A stretch of DNA of 64,000 bases from Pseudomonas sp. Root562 (GCF_001427125.1 NZ_LMGK01000012.1:427430-491429); one strand, 5' to 3'; positions 37,577 to 51,793 are shown, counted from the stretch's first letter. Notes: generated by a model from the letters alone, not told the origin. Program-made: numbers and translations.

Positions 37577-38134
37577 CTAACCGCCGTTCGCCAGCATCGC
37601 GTAGCGATCGCAATCCTTGGTGTGGTCCATGACCATGCCGCTGGCCTGCATCAAGGCGTAGCAAATGGTCGGCCCGACAAAGGTGAAACCGGCCTTCTTC
37701 AGGCCTTTGCTCATTTCCACGGCGGTCGGCGTCACGGCGGGGACTTCACTGCGATCCCTGAAATGGTTGATCACGGGTTTGCCACCGACAAAGGACCAGA
37801 GAAACTCCACCGGGTCCTCCAGCGCCAGCCAGGCCTGGGCGTTGCGCCGGGCCGCATTGAGTTTGAGGCGGTTGCGAATGATCCCCGGATCGAGCATCAA
37901 TTCATCAATCTCCGCGTCGCTCATCTGCGCCACGCGCTGCACGTCAAAACCGAACATCACCTGTCGGTAATGCTCGCGTTTGCGCAGCACGGTGATCCAG
38001 GAAAGGCCGGCCTGGAACCCTTCGAGCAAAAGCAACTCGAACAAACCCTGCGCATCGCGTAGCGGCGTGCCCCACTCCTGATCGTGATAAGCCATGTACA
38101 GCGGATCTTCGGAACACCAAAAGCAGCGTGGCAT
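37577..38134 (-). CDS. tag: DNA-3-methyladenine glycosylase I
   Basis: A 185-residue base-excision repair enzyme that removes 3-methyladenine. The zinc ligands are present: CFWC and MAYHDQEWG at the N terminus, and HTKDC near the C terminus. The core [20 protein letters not shown] is the family signature. The ATG at 38134 was chosen because [11 protein letters not shown] is the typical start; the longer frame enters glyQ. It lies 40 bases upstream of the LpxL-family gene on the same strand and is divergent from glyQ. Confidence 0.95.
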   Translation of the reverse strand: MPRCFWCSEDPLYMAYHDQEWGTPLRDAQGLFELLLLEGFQAGLSWITVLRKREHYRQVMFGFDVQRVAQMSDAEIDELMLDPGIIRNRLKLNAARRNAQAWLALEDPVEFLWSFVGGKPVINHFRDRSEVPAVTPTAVEMSKGLKKAGFTFVGPTICYALMQASGMVMDHTKDCDRYAMLANGG

Positions 38135-38169
38135 AAGGCTCCAGGGGGCGTGCGCAGCAATGAATCGGG

Positions 38170-38175
38170 TATACT
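38170..38175 (+). promoter_or_regulatory. Probable -10 element for glyQS
   Basis: TATACT 41 bases before the glyQ GTG, set in a small palindrome (CGGG-TATACT-CCCG). No clear -35 is visible at 16-18 bases, so the promoter may depend on an activator or be extended differently. Confidence 0.4.
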
Positions 38176-38215
38176 CCCGCTCTTTAAATCGCAGCCCAAG
38201 AAACAGGTGAATTTC

Positions 38216-39169
38216 GTGAGCCAGCCTACGCCAGCCGTGCGTACCTTCCAAGACTTGATCCTCGCCCTCCAGCAATACTGGGCCGAGCAAGGTTGTGTGG
38301 TACTTCAGCCCTACGATATGGAAGTAGGCGCCGGCACTTTCCACACCGCAACATTCCTGCGCGCCATTGGCCCGGAAACCTGGAACGCCGCCTACGTACA
38401 GCCAAGCCGTCGCCCGACTGACGGCCGCTACGGCGAAAACCCGAACCGTCTGCAGCACTACTACCAGTTCCAGGTGGTCCTGAAGCCGAACCCGGACAAC
38501 TTCCAGGAACTGTACCTGGGCTCCCTCAAGCACGTCGGCCTGGACCCGCTGGTCCACGACATCCGTTTCGTTGAAGACAACTGGGAATCGCCGACCCTCG
38601 GCGCCTGGGGTCTGGGCTGGGAAGTCTGGCTAAACGGCATGGAAGTGACCCAGTTCACTTACTTCCAGCAAGCGGGCGGCATCGAATGCTACCCGGTGAC
38701 CGGCGAGATCACCTACGGTCTCGAACGTCTGGCCATGTACCTGCAAGGCGTGGACTCGGTCTACGACCTGGTCTGGGCTGACGGTCCGTTCGGCAAGGTG
38801 ACCTACGGCGACGTGTTCCACCAGAACGAAGTGGAACAGTCGACCTACAACTTCGAACACGCCAACGTCGAGAAGCTGTTCGAGCTGTTCGATTTCTACG
38901 AAAGCGAAGCCAAGCGCCTGATCGAGCTCGACCAGCCGCTGCCGTTGCCGAGCTACGAAATGGTGTTGAAGGCTTCCCATACCTTCAATTTGCTGGATGC
39001 GCGCCGGGCCATCTCGGTGACCGCGCGTCAGCAATACATTCTGCGTGTGCGCACCCTGGCGCGGTCCGTTGCGCAAGCCTACCTGCTGGCTCGCGCCAAG
39101 CTGGGCTTCCCGATGGCGACCCCGGACCTGCGTGACGAAGTACTGGCCAAGCTGGAGGCTGCACAATGA
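38216..39169 (+). CDS. glyQ: Glycyl-tRNA synthetase alpha subunit
   Basis: A 317-residue class II synthetase subunit of the bacterial alpha2-beta2 type. It reads [21 protein letters not shown], then [41 protein letters not shown], as in all bacterial GlyQ. The start is GTG at 38216, with AGGTGA five bases ahead. The upstream open frame into tag is not coding. Its stop overlaps the glyS start by four bases. Confidence 0.97.
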   Translation: MSQPTPAVRTFQDLILALQQYWAEQGCVVLQPYDMEVGAGTFHTATFLRAIGPETWNAAYVQPSRRPTDGRYGENPNRLQHYYQFQVVLKPNPDNFQELYLGSLKHVGLDPLVHDIRFVEDNWESPTLGAWGLGWEVWLNGMEVTQFTYFQQAGGIECYPVTGEITYGLERLAMYLQGVDSVYDLVWADGPFGKVTYGDVFHQNEVEQSTYNFEHANVEKLFELFDFYESEAKRLIELDQPLPLPSYEMVLKASHTFNLLDARRAISVTARQQYILRVRTLARSVAQAYLLARAKLGFPMATPDLRDEVLAKLEAAQ

Positions 39170-41220
39170 GTGCTCTGGATTTTCTGGTTGAACTGGGCAC
39201 CGAAGAACTGCCACCCAAGGCCCTGAACACCTTGGCCGAGGCGTTCCTCGCCGGTATCGACAAGGGCTTGCAAGCTGCCGGCCTGAACTACGAGACCAAA
39301 ACCGTTTACGCCGCGCCACGTCGCCTGGCGGTGCTGATCACCTCGCTGGCCACCCAGCAGCCGGATCGCAGCATCAACCTCGATGGCCCGCCACGTCAGG
39401 CCGCATTCGATGCCGAAGGCAACCCGACTCAGGCAGCACTGGGTTTTGCCAAGAAGTGTGGCGTCGACCTGAGCGAAATCGATCAGAGCGGCCCGAAACT
39501 GCGTTACAGCCAAAGCATCGCCGGCAAGCCGACCGCGAGCCTGCTGCCGACCATCGTCGAAGATTCCCTGAACGACCTGCCGATCCCGAAACGCATGCGT
39601 TGGGGCGCGCGCAAGGAAGAATTCGTTCGTCCGACCCAATGGCTGGTGATGCTGCTCGGTGACCAGGTCATCGATTGCACCATCCTCGCCCAGAAGGCCG
39701 GACGCGACTCTCGCGGTCACCGCTTCCATCACCCGCAAAGCGTGCGCATCGGTTCGCCGTCCAGCTACCTGGCCGACCTGCGTGCCGCCTACGTGCTGGC
39801 CGACGCCAACGAGCGCCGCGAGATCATCAGCAAGCGCACCGAAGAGCTGGCCACCCGTCAGGAAGGCACGGCAATCGTTCCGCCAGCCCTGCTCGACGAA
39901 GTGACTGCGCTGGTCGAATGGCCGGTGCCGCTGGTGTGCTCGTTCGAAGAGCGCTTCCTCGATGTGCCGCAAGAAGCGCTGATCACCACCATGCAGGACA
40001 ACCAGAAGTACTTCTGCCTGCTGGATGCCGACGGCAAGTTGCTGCCTCGTTTCATTACCGTGGCCAACATCGAAAGCAAGGATCCGCAGCAGATCATCGC
40101 CGGTAACGAGAAAGTGGTTCGCCCACGCCTGACCGACGCCGAGTTCTTCTTCAAGCAAGACAAGAAGCAGAAACTCGAAGACTTCAACCTGCGCCTGCAG
40201 AACGTGGTGTTCCAGGAAAAGCTCGGCAGCGTCTACGACAAGGCCGAACGTGTTTCCAAACTCGCCGCTTACATCGCAGCTCGCATTGGCGGCAACGCCT
40301 CCTGGGCTGCCCGTGCAGGCCTGCTGTCGAAGTGTGACCTTGCTACCGAAATGGTCGGCGAGTTCCCGGAGATGCAAGGTGTCGCCGGTTACTACTACGC
40401 CCTCAACGACGGCGAGCCGCAAGACGTCGCACTGGCGCTGAACGAGCAATACATGCCGCGCGGTGCCGGCGCTGAATTGCCGTCCACACTGACCGGTGCG
40501 GCCGTGGCAATTGCCGACAAGCTCGACACGCTGGTGGGCATTTTCGGTATCGGCATGCTGCCAACAGGCAGCAAAGACCCGTACGCACTGCGCCGTGCTG
40601 CGCTGGGCGTGCTGCGTATCCTGATCGAGAAAAAACTCGATCTGGACCTGAACGACGCCGTGGCTTTCGCCGTGACCGCGTTCGGTGCCAAGGTCAAGGC
40701 TGCCGGTCTGAACGATTCGGTGCTGGAGTTCATCTTCGATCGCCTGCGTGCACGTTACGAAGACGAAGGCGTCGATGTCGCAACCTATCTGTCGGTACGT
40801 GCCCTGAAGCCGGGTTCGGCCCTGGACTTCGATCAGCGTGTGCAAGCCGTGCAAGCCTTCCGTCAATTGCCGGAAGCCGCGGCCCTGGCGGCGGTGAACA
40901 AGCGTGTGTCGAACTTGCTGAGCAAGGTCGAAGGCTCCGTTCCTACCGTGGTGGAAGCCAAGTACTTCGACAACGCCAACGAGTTCTCCCTGTACTCGGC
41001 GATCCAGCAGGCAGACCAGGCTGTCCAGCCGATGGCTGCGGCCCGTCAGTACAGCGAATCACTGGCACGTCTGGCGGCGTTGCGTGAGCCGGTGGATGCG
41101 TTCTTCGAAGCCGTGATGGTCAACGCTGACGACGCCAACGTGCGCGCCAACCGTTACGCATTGCTGGCGCGCCTGCGCGGCTTGTTCCTCGGCGTTGCCG
41201 ATATTTCGCTGCTGGGCTGA
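39166..41220 (+). CDS. glyS: Glycyl-tRNA synthetase beta subunit
   Basis: A 684-residue partner of GlyQ, needed for tRNA-Gly recognition and activity. It begins [23 protein letters not shown] and contains [24 protein letters not shown] and the HD-like segment. The C-terminal anticodon-binding part ends [21 protein letters not shown]. Length is normal, and it is co-translated with glyQ. Confidence 0.97.
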   Translation: MSALDFLVELGTEELPPKALNTLAEAFLAGIDKGLQAAGLNYETKTVYAAPRRLAVLITSLATQQPDRSINLDGPPRQAAFDAEGNPTQAALGFAKKCGVDLSEIDQSGPKLRYSQSIAGKPTASLLPTIVEDSLNDLPIPKRMRWGARKEEFVRPTQWLVMLLGDQVIDCTILAQKAGRDSRGHRFHHPQSVRIGSPSSYLADLRAAYVLADANERREIISKRTEELATRQEGTAIVPPALLDEVTALVEWPVPLVCSFEERFLDVPQEALITTMQDNQKYFCLLDADGKLLPRFITVANIESKDPQQIIAGNEKVVRPRLTDAEFFFKQDKKQKLEDFNLRLQNVVFQEKLGSVYDKAERVSKLAAYIAARIGGNASWAARAGLLSKCDLATEMVGEFPEMQGVAGYYYALNDGEPQDVALALNEQYMPRGAGAELPSTLTGAAVAIADKLDTLVGIFGIGMLPTGSKDPYALRRAALGVLRILIEKKLDLDLNDAVAFAVTAFGAKVKAAGLNDSVLEFIFDRLRARYEDEGVDVATYLSVRALKPGSALDFDQRVQAVQAFRQLPEAAALAAVNKRVSNLLSKVEGSVPTVVEAKYFDNANEFSLYSAIQQADQAVQPMAAARQYSESLARLAALREPVDAFFEAVMVNADDANVRANRYALLARLRGLFLGVADISLLG

Positions 41221-41230
41221 GGGGCTGCTG

Positions 41231-41764
41231 TTGAAACTGCTGATTCTCGATCGCGACGGAGTGATCAATTACGACTCCGACGCTTACATCAAGTCGGTGC
41301 AGGAGTGGATTCCACTTCCCGGTTCGATCGAAGCCATTGCGCAGTTGAGCAAGGCCGGCTGGACGGTAGCGGTTGCTACCAACCAGTCCGGCATCGCTCG
41401 CGGCTATTACGACATCGCCACCCTGGATGCCATGCACGAGCGCTTGCGCTCGCTGGTGGCAGAGCAGGGCGGTGAAGTCGGCCTGATCGTCTACTGCCCG
41501 CACGGGCCGGACGAAGGCTGCGATTGCCGCAAGCCAAAACCCGGGATGCTCAAAAGCATCGCCGCACATTACAACGTATCGCTGACCAATCTCTGGTTCG
41601 TCGGCGATAGTCTCGGTGACCTGGAAGCCGCCAAAGCCGTCGATTCACAGCCAGTTTTGGTAAAGACCGGGAAAGGCGCAAAGACGCAGGGCTTGACCCT
41701 TCCGGTAGGCACATTGATTTTTGACGATCTGGCGGCGATTGCCGCAGAACTTATCCACAATTAG
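41231..41764 (+). CDS. gmhB: D-glycero-beta-D-manno-heptose 1,7-bisphosphate 7-phosphatase
   Basis: A 177-residue HAD phosphatase of LPS core heptose synthesis. The catalytic Asp pair is in LILDRDGVIN, and the zinc knuckle is CPHGPDEGCDC. VATNQSGIARG and VGDSLGDLEAA complete the HAD motifs. The start is TTG at 41231 with GAGGGG before it; no ATG is suitably placed. It follows glyS by ten bases. Its last codons contain a DnaA box (41751). Confidence 0.94.
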   Translation: MKLLILDRDGVINYDSDAYIKSVQEWIPLPGSIEAIAQLSKAGWTVAVATNQSGIARGYYDIATLDAMHERLRSLVAEQGGEVGLIVYCPHGPDEGCDCRKPKPGMLKSIAAHYNVSLTNLWFVGDSLGDLEAAKAVDSQPVLVKTGKGAKTQGLTLPVGTLIFDDLAAIAAELIHN

Positions 41765-41848
41765 AGTGCTTCTGATATTTCCTGATAAAGGATTGGTCAG
41801 GAGTGCGATTTATACAGGCGGGTATTGCCCGCAACGGTAAACGTCACC

Positions 41849-42628
41849 ATGTCGATATTGCAGGCCATCAGAACCTTTCTCTTTTACCTGCTGCTGGGCA
41901 CCAGCTCTCTGCTGTGGTGCAGCCTGAGTTTTTTTATCGCGCCCTTTTTGCCGTTCAAGGCGCGTTATCGCTTCATCAACGTTTATTGGTGCCGCTGCGC
42001 CTTGTGGTTGAGCAAGGTGTTCCTGGGCATTCGTTACGAAGTGAAGGGCGCACACAACGTGCCGGATCGTCCCTGCGTAATTCAATCGAATCACCAGAGC
42101 ACTTGGGAGACGTTTTTTCTCTCCGCTTATTTCTCGCCACTGAGCCAGGTACTCAAGCGTGAACTGCTCTATGTGCCATTTTTCGGTTGGGCCATGGCCA
42201 TGTTGCGTCCGATCGCCATCGACCGCGACAACCCGAAAGCCGCCCTCAAGCACGTGGCCAAGAAGGGCGACGAACTGCTCAAGGACAACGTCTGGGTACT
42301 GATCTTCCCTGAAGGCACACGCGTTCCCTACGGCACCATCGGCAAGTTCTCCCGGGGCGGGACTGCGTTGGCGGTCAACGCCGACCTGCCGGTGCTGCCG
42401 ATTGCGCACAATGCCGGCAAGTTCTGGCCGAAAGCCGGTTGGGCGAAGAAGCCCGGCGTGATTACCGTGATCATCGGCGAACCAATGTATGCCGAAGGCA
42501 GCGGGCCACGCGCCATTGCTGATTTGAACGATCGGGTGCAGGCCTGGAACGAGCAAATGCAAAGGGAAATGGGCTCACTTCCGCCGGCGCCAAATGCACC
42601 GGTTTCCACGGACTCGGTCGCTGTCTGA
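41849..42628 (+). CDS. plsC: 1-acylglycerol-3-phosphate O-acyltransferase (PlsC/LptA)
   Basis: A 259-residue inner-membrane acyltransferase of phospholipid synthesis. The catalytic HX4E is His82-Glu87 in SNHQSTWETFF. The substrate motif FPEGTR is at about residue 160, and one or two N-terminal hydrophobic segments precede. The ATG at 41849 was chosen; an upstream TTG (41825) would add eight residues. It follows gmhB in the order conserved in pseudomonads (glyS-gmhB-plsC-gyrB side). Confidence 0.93.
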   Translation: MSILQAIRTFLFYLLLGTSSLLWCSLSFFIAPFLPFKARYRFINVYWCRCALWLSKVFLGIRYEVKGAHNVPDRPCVIQSNHQSTWETFFLSAYFSPLSQVLKRELLYVPFFGWAMAMLRPIAIDRDNPKAALKHVAKKGDELLKDNVWVLIFPEGTRVPYGTIGKFSRGGTALAVNADLPVLPIAHNAGKFWPKAGWAKKPGVITVIIGEPMYAEGSGPRAIADLNDRVQAWNEQMQREMGSLPPAPNAPVSTDSVAV

Positions 42629-42757
42629 AATTCTGTGGATAAGCTGTGTACCGTTTTTCTCAAACGCCTACCGAATATTAAGTAACTTTTTGATTTTATT
42701 ACATATTTTATAAAATGATAAAAATCATCAAACCGTGCATAAGTATTTTGCGGACGC

Positions 42758-42788
42758 AAAAAAACCGGCTGATATAGCCGGTTTTTTT
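42758..42788. terminator. Bidirectional intrinsic terminator after plsC and the kinase gene
   Basis: AAAAAAACCGGCT, loop GATAT, AGCCGGTTTTTTT. The T run on one strand and A run on the other make it work in both directions, fitting the convergent plsC and histidine kinase genes. Confidence 0.92.
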
Positions 42789-42811
42789 ATACCCGCGAAA
42801 TCCCATGGCAT

Positions 42812-44344
42812 TCACTCTTCCAACAAGGGGAAATCAAGCCGGAAACAGGTGCCTTCGCCAACCACGCTGGAGCATTCGATTCGCCCCCCATGTCGATCCA
42901 CCACCGCCTTTACCATCGACAACCCCAACCCCACGCCGTCGGTACCCTGGGCAGAAGAGAAACGCCGATATTGACTGAATAGTTCGGGCAACTCCCTGGC
43001 GGCAATACCTTTGCCCTGATCGACGAGTTCACAGGTCAACCAGTCGCCGCTGTGCCTGACCTGCAAACTGACTCGCGTTCCCGTTGCACTGTATTTGATC
43101 GCATTCTCCAAGAGATTGAACAGCGCCCGAGTCAACAAAGCCTGATCCGCCATGAGCAGACTTTCCTGAGCGGCATCCTCGACCTGGTGCACCAGCTGGA
43201 TCTGTTTCTGTTGCGCAAGGGGCAATGCCTGATCGAACACATCCAGCACCAGCATGGCAAATAAGCTGGGCTGGAAGTGATAGGCATCGGACTCAGCCCT
43301 GGCCAATTGAACGAATCCGTCCGTCAGATCCAGGGCGCGACGCACCTGAAGCTCAATCTGATCGAACAGTTGCGTGTCGCCGCCTACCTGATGACGATGC
43401 ACATCCAGCAGCGCAAGAATGGCCGAGTGAGGCGCGCGCAAATCGTGGGACAGAAAACGCAACATGACAGTCCGTTGCTCTTGCGCTTCGCGCTCAATAC
43501 TCAGGTCAGTCAAGCTCCAGAGCCAACCGACGGGCGTTTCGACGTCTGTCGGTAACAAAGCAGCGCGTTCCAAACGCAAGCTGCGTTCTCTTACGTCACG
43601 GAACTCCAACATCGGCAGTGTGGATAATTGCGAGACGGGGCCATGGTTCACCCCGGGGTAACCGAGCTGTACCAACTGTTCAATGACTCCTTCCCCCACC
43701 AAACTGCCGCCAAATAGATCGCGGGCTTTGCGGTTACCGAGCAATATTTGCCCGTTAGGGTCACTGATCAATGTGGCTACAGGCAAATATTCCAGTCCAT
43801 CAGCGATGAAACGGTGGGTATCGCGGGTCCGGCTCATGGCTTGTTCAAGCGCCATCACTTGCTTCTGCAAGCGATCCCCGCTCGGAAACTGTGTGCGGCG
43901 GCGTTCCGGAAATACTTTGGGTTCGCTGTCCAGTCGCGCCAGCTCCCAACCAAAATACCTCAACACCACACTGAGCCGCCGCCAGTTCCAGATCAAATAA
44001 GCCAGTAGCATGCTCAGCAGCGCGGGGGTCGGGGACCACCATTTGCTCAACTCCGCGAGACCGGCGCTGGTCAGCAGCGTACTGAGCATGCCAATCAACG
44101 TCAGCCAGAGCGCCAGGCGCGGGCGCCACAGCAACAGAGCGAGAACACAGGCCACCAGGCACACTGACAGAAGCGCGCTTAGGGCCGGTGATGAATCGTT
44201 CAGATTAATCTGCAGACGATAGGACAACAGTGCAGTCAGCGGCAGGAGCACTAGACTGACCCACAACCACTCGCGCACCAATTGCCGAAATAATCGCTCA
44301 ACCTGGCTTGGCTCACGGCTTTCCAGAAGACGAGGGCTATTCAT
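42812..44344 (-). CDS. PAS-histidine kinase without a clear periplasmic sensor
   Basis: A 510-residue kinase. Four hydrophobic segments lie at about 25-44, 55-75, 78-100 and 105-125, then a linker, a PAS-like part (about 178-250), the phospho-acceptor box SHDLRAPHS, and ATP boxes NLLENAIKYS, DQGKGI and GVGLGLSMVKAVVDRHGG. The membrane block and WNWRRL exit resemble the end of CHASE2-type kinases, but no CHASE2 domain precedes it. Only very short loops face the periplasm, so any signal may be in the membrane or cytoplasm. It is divergent from the response regulator, 132 bases apart. Confidence 0.85.
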   Translation of the reverse strand: MNSPRLLESREPSQVERLFRQLVREWLWVSLVLLPLTALLSYRLQINLNDSSPALSALLSVCLVACVLALLLWRPRLALWLTLIGMLSTLLTSAGLAELSKWWSPTPALLSMLLAYLIWNWRRLSVVLRYFGWELARLDSEPKVFPERRRTQFPSGDRLQKQVMALEQAMSRTRDTHRFIADGLEYLPVATLISDPNGQILLGNRKARDLFGGSLVGEGVIEQLVQLGYPGVNHGPVSQLSTLPMLEFRDVRERSLRLERAALLPTDVETPVGWLWSLTDLSIEREAQEQRTVMLRFLSHDLRAPHSAILALLDVHRHQVGGDTQLFDQIELQVRRALDLTDGFVQLARAESDAYHFQPSLFAMLVLDVFDQALPLAQQKQIQLVHQVEDAAQESLLMADQALLTRALFNLLENAIKYSATGTRVSLQVRHSGDWLTCELVDQGKGIAARELPELFSQYRRFSSAQGTDGVGLGLSMVKAVVDRHGGRIECSSVVGEGTCFRLDFPLLEE

Positions 44345-44476
44345 GGGAAAAAGGGCAGGGCGGGGTGAATGGTTTCATAGATCTCCGATCTGACAACGTA
44401 GACCCAAGAATCATAGCGGACGTCGACACACGGCGGACCCCGAACTTCAACTGCCCCTGACAAGGAACCACCGCCT

Positions 44477-45193
44477 ATGCGTGTCGCGATATTGGACGAT
44501 GAGCCAGCCGAACTGCGCCGGGTCGAACAAACCCTGGAGCAGGTAGCGGACGGCGGCGAGCAACCCTGGTCACTCCACAGCTTCGAACGCGGTGAAGACC
44601 TGGTGCGACAACTACGCCGAGAAACCTTTGACCTGCTGATCCTCGACTGGCAATTACCCGATATCACCGGCTTGATGGTGCTGCGCTGGACTCGTGAACA
44701 CATGGAAACACCACCGGCCGCCATCATGCTTACCAGTCGTGACGCAGAGAACGATATCGTCCAGGCCCTGAATGCCGGTGCCGACGATTACCTCAGCAAA
44801 CCGTTTCGTCCCAATGAACTGAAAGCCCGGGTAGGCGCGGTTCTGCGTCGACACAGCCAGCAACGAGCAGCCACGGACGGCTTGAGCTTCAATGATCTGG
44901 TGTTCGATGATGCAGAACTGACCGTCACGCGTGATGGCAAACCGATCGTCATGACCGAGCGCGAATACCGTCTGGCGCATTGCCTGTTCAGCAACCTGGG
45001 GCGACCGCTGTCGCGGGACTACCTTTACGAACGCTTTTGGCCCCATGAAGAAATGTCCTCATCGCGCCCTCTGGATACGCACATCTATCGCCTGCGCAAC
45101 AAACTTGGCCTGACGGCTGATCGTGGCTGGCAGTTGCTGACGATTTACGGGTATGGCTATCGACTGGAGAGTGTTTCGCCGGCGAGTGAGTGA
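44477..45193 (+). CDS. OmpR-family response regulator
   Basis: A 238-residue regulator. The receiver domain has the acidic pair D7/D8 (ILDDEP), phospho-acceptor Asp57 (LLILDWQLP), the switch Thr in MLTSRD and Lys in LSKPFRP. The C-terminal winged helix (about 135-232) has VMTEREYRLAHCLFSNLGRPLSRDYLYERFW and LDTHIYRLRNKLGL. Its likely partner is the divergent kinase next to it. Targets are unknown. It converges on gyrB and ends in a strong terminator. Confidence 0.9.
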   Translation: MRVAILDDEPAELRRVEQTLEQVADGGEQPWSLHSFERGEDLVRQLRRETFDLLILDWQLPDITGLMVLRWTREHMETPPAAIMLTSRDAENDIVQALNAGADDYLSKPFRPNELKARVGAVLRRHSQQRAATDGLSFNDLVFDDAELTVTRDGKPIVMTEREYRLAHCLFSNLGRPLSRDYLYERFWPHEEMSSSRPLDTHIYRLRNKLGLTADRGWQLLTIYGYGYRLESVSPASE

Positions 45194-45205
45194 ATCGCGA
45201 ATAAT

Positions 45206-45237
45206 AAAAAAGGCCAACGCAATGCGTTGGCCTTTTT
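45206..45237. terminator. Bidirectional intrinsic terminator between the regulator gene and gyrB
   Basis: AAAAAAGGCCAACGC, loop AAT, GCGTTGGCCTTTTT. It serves the convergent response regulator and gyrB transcripts. Confidence 0.93.
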
Positions 45238-45254
45238 GTTGGCGCCGACCGGGA

Positions 45255-48781
<3,527 letters not shown>

Positions 48782-48801
48782 CTAGCTTCTGCTGAACATG
48801 A

Positions 48802-49905
48802 TTACAGACGCATCGGCATGACGACGTAAGCCGAATCGTCGTTGTCAGACTCTTGTACCAGCGCACTGCTGTTGGAGTCAGACAGAATCAAACGAACCTG
48901 CTCGGTGGTCATCACGCCCAGTACGTCGAGCAGATAGCTAACGTTGAAGCCGATTTCCAGGGAACCGCCGTTGTACTCGACGCCAACCTCTTCTTCCGCT
49001 TCTTCCTGCTCCGGATTGTTCGCCTGGATTTTCAGCTGACCGTTGGCCAGTTGCAGACGGATACCGCGGTACTTTTCGTTGGACAGAATCGCCGTGCGGC
49101 TGAAAGCTTCACGCAGTGCCTGACGGTCACCGAGCACCACCTTGTCGCCGCCTTTGGGCAATACACGTTCGTAATCCGGGAATTTACCGTCGACCAGTTT
49201 CGAGGTGAACGTGAACTCGCCGGTGGTGGCGCGAATGTGGTGCTGGCCCAGGACGATGCTGACGATACCGTCCGGCTCGGTCAGCAAACGTGCGAGCTCA
49301 AGGATACCTTTGCGCGGCACGATAACCTGGTGTCGGTCCGGTTGACCGATATCGGCCTGCATCGAGCACATCGCCAGACGGTGACCATCGGTAGCCACGG
49401 CGCGAATGATGCCGGCCGAAACCTCCAGCAGCATGCCATTAAGGTAATAACGCACGTCCTGTTGCGCCATGGCGAAACTGGTGCGCTCAATCAGGCGGCG
49501 CAGTTTGCTTTGCTCCAGGCTGCAGGTCAGCGAGCCAGGGCCTTCCTCGACAGTCGGGAAATCGTTGGCCGGCAGGGTCGACAGCGTAAAGCGGCTGCGC
49601 CCGGCCTTCACCACGAGCTTCTGTTCGTCGACCTTGATGTCGATCAGCGCGTCGTTTGGCAGGCTTTTGCAGATATCCATCAGTTTGCGCGCAGGCACAG
49701 TGATGGAGCCGGTTTCAGCAGGCTCTTCGAGTTGCACACGACCGACCAGCTCGACTTCCAGGTCGGTACCGGTCAGCGACAGTTGCTGGCCTTCGACAAC
49801 CAGCAGCACGTTGGAAAGCACCGGCAAGGTCTGTCGGCGCTCGACTACGCCTGCGACCAGTTGCAGGGGTTTCAACAGGGCTTCGCGTTGAATGGTGAAA
49901 TGCAT
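48802..49905 (-). CDS. dnaN: DNA polymerase III sliding clamp (beta subunit)
   Basis: A 367-residue ring-forming clamp. It starts MHFTIQREALLKPLQLVAGVVERRQTLPVLSNVLL and ends with the clamp C terminus SALVQESDNDDSAYVVMPMRL. Three repeated clamp domains are present and length is exact for the family. It is read from the dnaA side: dnaA ends 38 bases upstream and recF starts 20 bases downstream. Confidence 0.98.
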   Translation of the reverse strand: MHFTIQREALLKPLQLVAGVVERRQTLPVLSNVLLVVEGQQLSLTGTDLEVELVGRVQLEEPAETGSITVPARKLMDICKSLPNDALIDIKVDEQKLVVKAGRSRFTLSTLPANDFPTVEEGPGSLTCSLEQSKLRRLIERTSFAMAQQDVRYYLNGMLLEVSAGIIRAVATDGHRLAMCSMQADIGQPDRHQVIVPRKGILELARLLTEPDGIVSIVLGQHHIRATTGEFTFTSKLVDGKFPDYERVLPKGGDKVVLGDRQALREAFSRTAILSNEKYRGIRLQLANGQLKIQANNPEQEEAEEEVGVEYNGGSLEIGFNVSYLLDVLGVMTTEQVRLILSDSNSSALVQESDNDDSAYVVMPMRL

Positions 49906-49943
49906 GGTCTAGTCCCTTGCCTTAATAGCTGCGCTGGTGTTCA

Positions 49944-51461
49944 TCAAGTGGTCAGTGTACGCAGCAGGTTCTTGTAGTCCTCGCGGATGTCCGCGTCGGA
50001 TTCCTTAAGTTCGTTGATCTTGCGACACGCGTGCAAAACCGTCGTGTGGTCACGACCGCCAAACACATCGCCGATTTCCGGCAGGCTGTGGTTAGTCAGT
50101 TCCTTGGACAACGCCATGGCAACCTGGCGCGGCCGGGCGACCGAACGCGAACGGCGTTTGGACAGCAGATCGGAAATCTTGATCTTGTAGTACTCGGCGA
50201 CGGTGCGCTGAATGTTATCCACAGAGACCAGTTTATCCTGCAGCGCCAACAGGTCTTTCAGGGATTCGCGAATCAGCTCGATGGTGATGTCGCGGCCCAT
50301 GAAGTGCGAGTGGGCGATCACGCGTTTGAGCGCACCTTCCAGCTCGCGGACGTTGGAGCGAATACGCTGGGCGATGAAGAACGCCGCGTCATGAGGCAAT
50401 TCGACTTTGGCCTGGTCGGCCTTCTTCATCAGGATCGCCACTCGGGTTTCGAGTTCCGGCGGCTCGACGGCAACCGTCAGGCCCCAGCCGAAGCGGGATT
50501 TAAGGCGTTCTTCAAGGCCTTCGATTTCTTTCGGGTAGCGGTCACTGGTGAGAATGACCTGCTGGCCGCCTTCAAGCAGGGCGTTGAAGGTGTGGAAAAA
50601 CTCTTCCTGGGAGCGCTCTTTGCGCGCAAAGAACTGAATGTCATCGATCAGCAAAGCGTCCACCGAACGGTAGAACCGCTTGAACTCGTTGATGGCATTG
50701 AGCTGCAGAGCCTTGACCATGTCCGCGACGAAGCGCTCGGAATGCAGGTACACAACCTTGGCATTCGGGTTCTTCTTTAATAGGTGGTTACCCACGGCAT
50801 GCATCAAGTGGGTTTTACCCAGACCTACGCCGCCATACAGGAACAACGGGTTGTAACCGTGTTTAGGGTTGTCCGCCACTTGCCAGGCCGCAGCCCGGGC
50901 CAGTTGGTTGGACTTGCCCTCAACGAAATTCTCGAAGGTAAAAGTGCGGTTCAGATAGCTGGTGTGCTTGAGCGCGCCTTCCACCTGCACGGTGCGCTGT
51001 TCGGAACGAACCGGAGCCTGTTGCGAACTGGCGCCTGCCATCGGATCGAAGCTGTCACGGGAAGGCTCTTCCTCAGTGACTTCGGCGACTTTTTGCGTCG
51101 CACGCTTGGTCGGCGCTGGAGCCGGGGGCTGCGTACTGGCCGGGGCAGATGCAGCCTGAGCCTGGGACGCGGCCGCCGCCAGCGGTGCATTCGGTGCTGC
51201 ACGCGGCGCCGAACTGCGCTTGCTGCCTATTAATAAGGAAAGCGCTGGCGCCATACCGTTGCCGTGCTCATCCAGTAATTCCAGGACGCGGCCAAGGTAC
51301 TTTTCGTTGACCCAGTCCAGGACAAAGCGATTGGGTGCATAGACACGCAACTCGTCGCCTTCGGCTTCGACCTGTAGTGGACGGATCCAAGTGTTGAATT
51401 GTTGGGCAGGCAGCTCATCGCGCAGAAGCTCCACGCACTGCTGCCAAAGTTCCACTGACAC
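49944..51461 (-). CDS. dnaA: Chromosomal replication initiator DnaA
   Basis: A 505-residue initiator. Domain I (1-80; [26 protein letters not shown]) is followed by a long Ala/Pro/Gln linker (about 85-170), then the AAA+ domain with Walker [11 protein letters not shown] and Walker [11 protein letters not shown]. Domain IV has the DnaA-box-reading signature [24 protein letters not shown]. The start is GTG at 51461 with AGGGGAT before it. An exact DnaA box lies within the coding sequence (50215-50223). DnaA boxes upstream imply autoregulation. Confidence 0.98.
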   Translation of the reverse strand: MSVELWQQCVELLRDELPAQQFNTWIRPLQVEAEGDELRVYAPNRFVLDWVNEKYLGRVLELLDEHGNGMAPALSLLIGSKRSSAPRAAPNAPLAAAASQAQAASAPASTQPPAPAPTKRATQKVAEVTEEEPSRDSFDPMAGASSQQAPVRSEQRTVQVEGALKHTSYLNRTFTFENFVEGKSNQLARAAAWQVADNPKHGYNPLFLYGGVGLGKTHLMHAVGNHLLKKNPNAKVVYLHSERFVADMVKALQLNAINEFKRFYRSVDALLIDDIQFFARKERSQEEFFHTFNALLEGGQQVILTSDRYPKEIEGLEERLKSRFGWGLTVAVEPPELETRVAILMKKADQAKVELPHDAAFFIAQRIRSNVRELEGALKRVIAHSHFMGRDITIELIRESLKDLLALQDKLVSVDNIQRTVAEYYKIKISDLLSKRRSRSVARPRQVAMALSKELTNHSLPEIGDVFGGRDHTTVLHACRKINELKESDADIREDYKNLLRTLTT

Positions 51462-51529
51462 GGATATCCCCTAAGTTGAAAGCCGGTGAGGCAAAAACAA
51501 GCGGCCATTGTACGCGACCAGACGTCGAC

Positions 51530-51538
51530 TTATCCACA
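51530..51538 (+). promoter_or_regulatory. DnaA box (exact), dnaA-proximal
   Basis: TTATCCACA, 69 bases upstream of the dnaA GTG, placed where it could take part in both origin function and dnaA autoregulation. Confidence 0.85.
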
Positions 51539-51614
51539 CGTAGGTGCTCCCTCGAACAAGAAGAATCAGCCATTTATACGCAAAAAAGACGACCAATGGT
51601 CTGTGCATAAGCTC

Positions 51615-51623
51615 TGTGGATAA
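51615..51623 (-). promoter_or_regulatory. DnaA box (exact) in oriC
   Basis: TGTGGATAA on the plus strand. It lies 146 bases before the CTGTACAT marker at 51761; the mnmG-side region has a box at the same distance. Confidence 0.9.
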
Positions 51624-51676
51624 CCTGGCCTGAGCTCATTGCACAACTGGGGGTGAAACTCTGTGGGTAACCCGCC

Positions 51677-51685
51677 TGTGGATAA
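51677..51685 (-). promoter_or_regulatory. DnaA box (exact) in oriC
   Basis: TGTGGATAA on the plus strand, 84 bases before CTGTACAT (51761). A near-box (TGTGGGTAA, 51662-51670) lies 15 bases upstream. Confidence 0.9.
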
Positions 51686-51793
51686 AGTAGCCTTTCACAC
51701 ACAGGTTATCCGACAGTGCAGCACAGGCTGAACACGGTTTTCCACTGTAGTTGTCATCCTCTGTACATCACGGAAAACAAGGTCTTCATTCAG

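Noticed and set aside
39079..40866. 595-codon minus-strand frame opposite glyS
   Set aside because: Antisense shadow of glyS; its composition is not protein-like and it has no neighbours on that strand that would explain it.
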